A stretch of DNA of 64,000 bases, from assembly GCF_038049925.1 (NCBI RefSeq), contig NZ_CP145809.1, positions 558,001 through 622,000 of the forward strand, in the 5' to 3' direction. Numbering within the stretch: position 1 is the stretch's first letter; the number at the start of each line of letters is the position of its first letter. The stretch comes from Georgenia sp. M64. GTDB taxonomy: Bacteria; Actinomycetota; Actinomycetes; Actinomycetales; Actinomycetaceae. Under the pieces are notes generated by a model. That model made no database searches and was not told the origin of the DNA. It saw nothing but the letters and a program-made list of their open reading frames with translations. Shown piece by piece: positions 61,193 to 64,000 of this stretch. Both the position numbers and the translations under genes were made by a program.

Positions 61193-61296
61193 AACACGGG
61201 CAGTTGTGCGGGCCCCTCGCCGTTAGCCTTGACGAACGCTGCCCAGACCGGTCGCTGCCGGGCCCCGGCCGAGGTAGCCGCCCGTGAGGAGTGCAC

Positions 61297-63873
<2,577 letters not shown>

Positions 63874-63886
63874 GCACGATCCGGGA

Positions 63887-63914
63887 GGGCCCGGCGGCCA
63901 CGGCCGCCGGGCCC
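63887..63914 (+). terminator. Terminator after clpC
   Basis: A 12-bp perfect stem (63887-63898 with 63903-63914, loop CACG) lies 13 bases after the stop. The rest, 63915-64000, shows no feature. Confidence 0.65.
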
Positions 63915-64000
63915 TTCGGCGTCGTCGGCCGTCGCGGCGTTGTCGGCCCTCGCGACGCTGCCGTCTTTCGCGGTTGCGGCTCCCCGGCGGACCCGGGACC

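Overview
The window is very GC-rich DNA from a high-GC Gram-positive bacterium (Actinobacteria). Several genes point there: mycothiol synthase (mshD), a GlnR-type regulator, a MutT1-type NUDIX/histidine-phosphatase fusion next to ppk, an actinobacterial holin-like protein, LPxTG surface proteins and TANNNT-type -10 boxes. The mshD, pst, pit, glnR, nitrobindin and ygfZ neighbourhood resembles the actinobacterial chromosomal core. The order Micrococcales (Georgenia or Cellulomonas-like) is my best guess, and I cannot prove it from the sequence. I see no insertion sequence, prophage, plasmid origin or CRISPR array.

Layout. 1-3.7 kb: a holin-like membrane protein and a sortase-anchored extracellular nuclease, with a PHO box between them. 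3.8-10 kb: an FtsX/MacB-type ABC exporter and an LPxTG surface protein. 10.2-10.6 kb: tRNA-Phe, tRNA-Asp and tRNA-Glu. 10.7-21.7 kb: housekeeping genes (zincin peptidase, surE, PfkB-type kinase, acetyltransferase, MscS channel, msrB, EEP hydrolase, AEC and DMT transporters, DEAD-box helicase, GlsB-type stress protein). 21.7-27.1 kb: a redox and regulatory patch, with a flavodoxin divergent from a frameshifted Tat-exported multicopper oxidase, then an LLM flavin oxidoreductase divergent from a TetR/MazG-like/GyrI-like operon, then tRNA-Lys. 27.2-33.3 kb: a PotABCD-like ABC operon ending in an adenosine-deaminase-family gene, divergent from a LacI regulator with a 24-bp palindrome between them. 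33.4-39.4 kb: a secreted lipase, a PhoX phosphatase, CorA, a transglutaminase and a conserved hypothetical protein. 39.4-54.3 kb: an acyl-CoA dehydrogenase, then mshD, ppk, mutT1, two tandem pstS genes, pstCAB, and the DUF47-pit low-affinity phosphate pair. 54.6-64 kb: glnR, a membrane protein, nitrobindin, ygfZ, a FUSC protein, a Rieske protein, DUF2516, dtd, a macrodomain protein and clpC.

The strongest theme is phosphate. Within 64 kb the window carries high-affinity uptake (two PstS plus PstCAB), low-affinity uptake (DUF47-Pit), polyphosphate synthesis (Ppk with MutT1), a Tat-exported PhoX phosphatase, a wall-anchored nuclease and a SurE nucleotidase. Tandem 11-nt GTTCACC-type PHO repeats lie upstream of pstS1, pstC and the nuclease, with a degenerate version at phoX. 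Before pstS1 and pstC the repeat sits exactly 27 nt from a TANNNT -10 box. No PhoR/PhoP or classical PhoU is encoded here, so the regulator must lie elsewhere.
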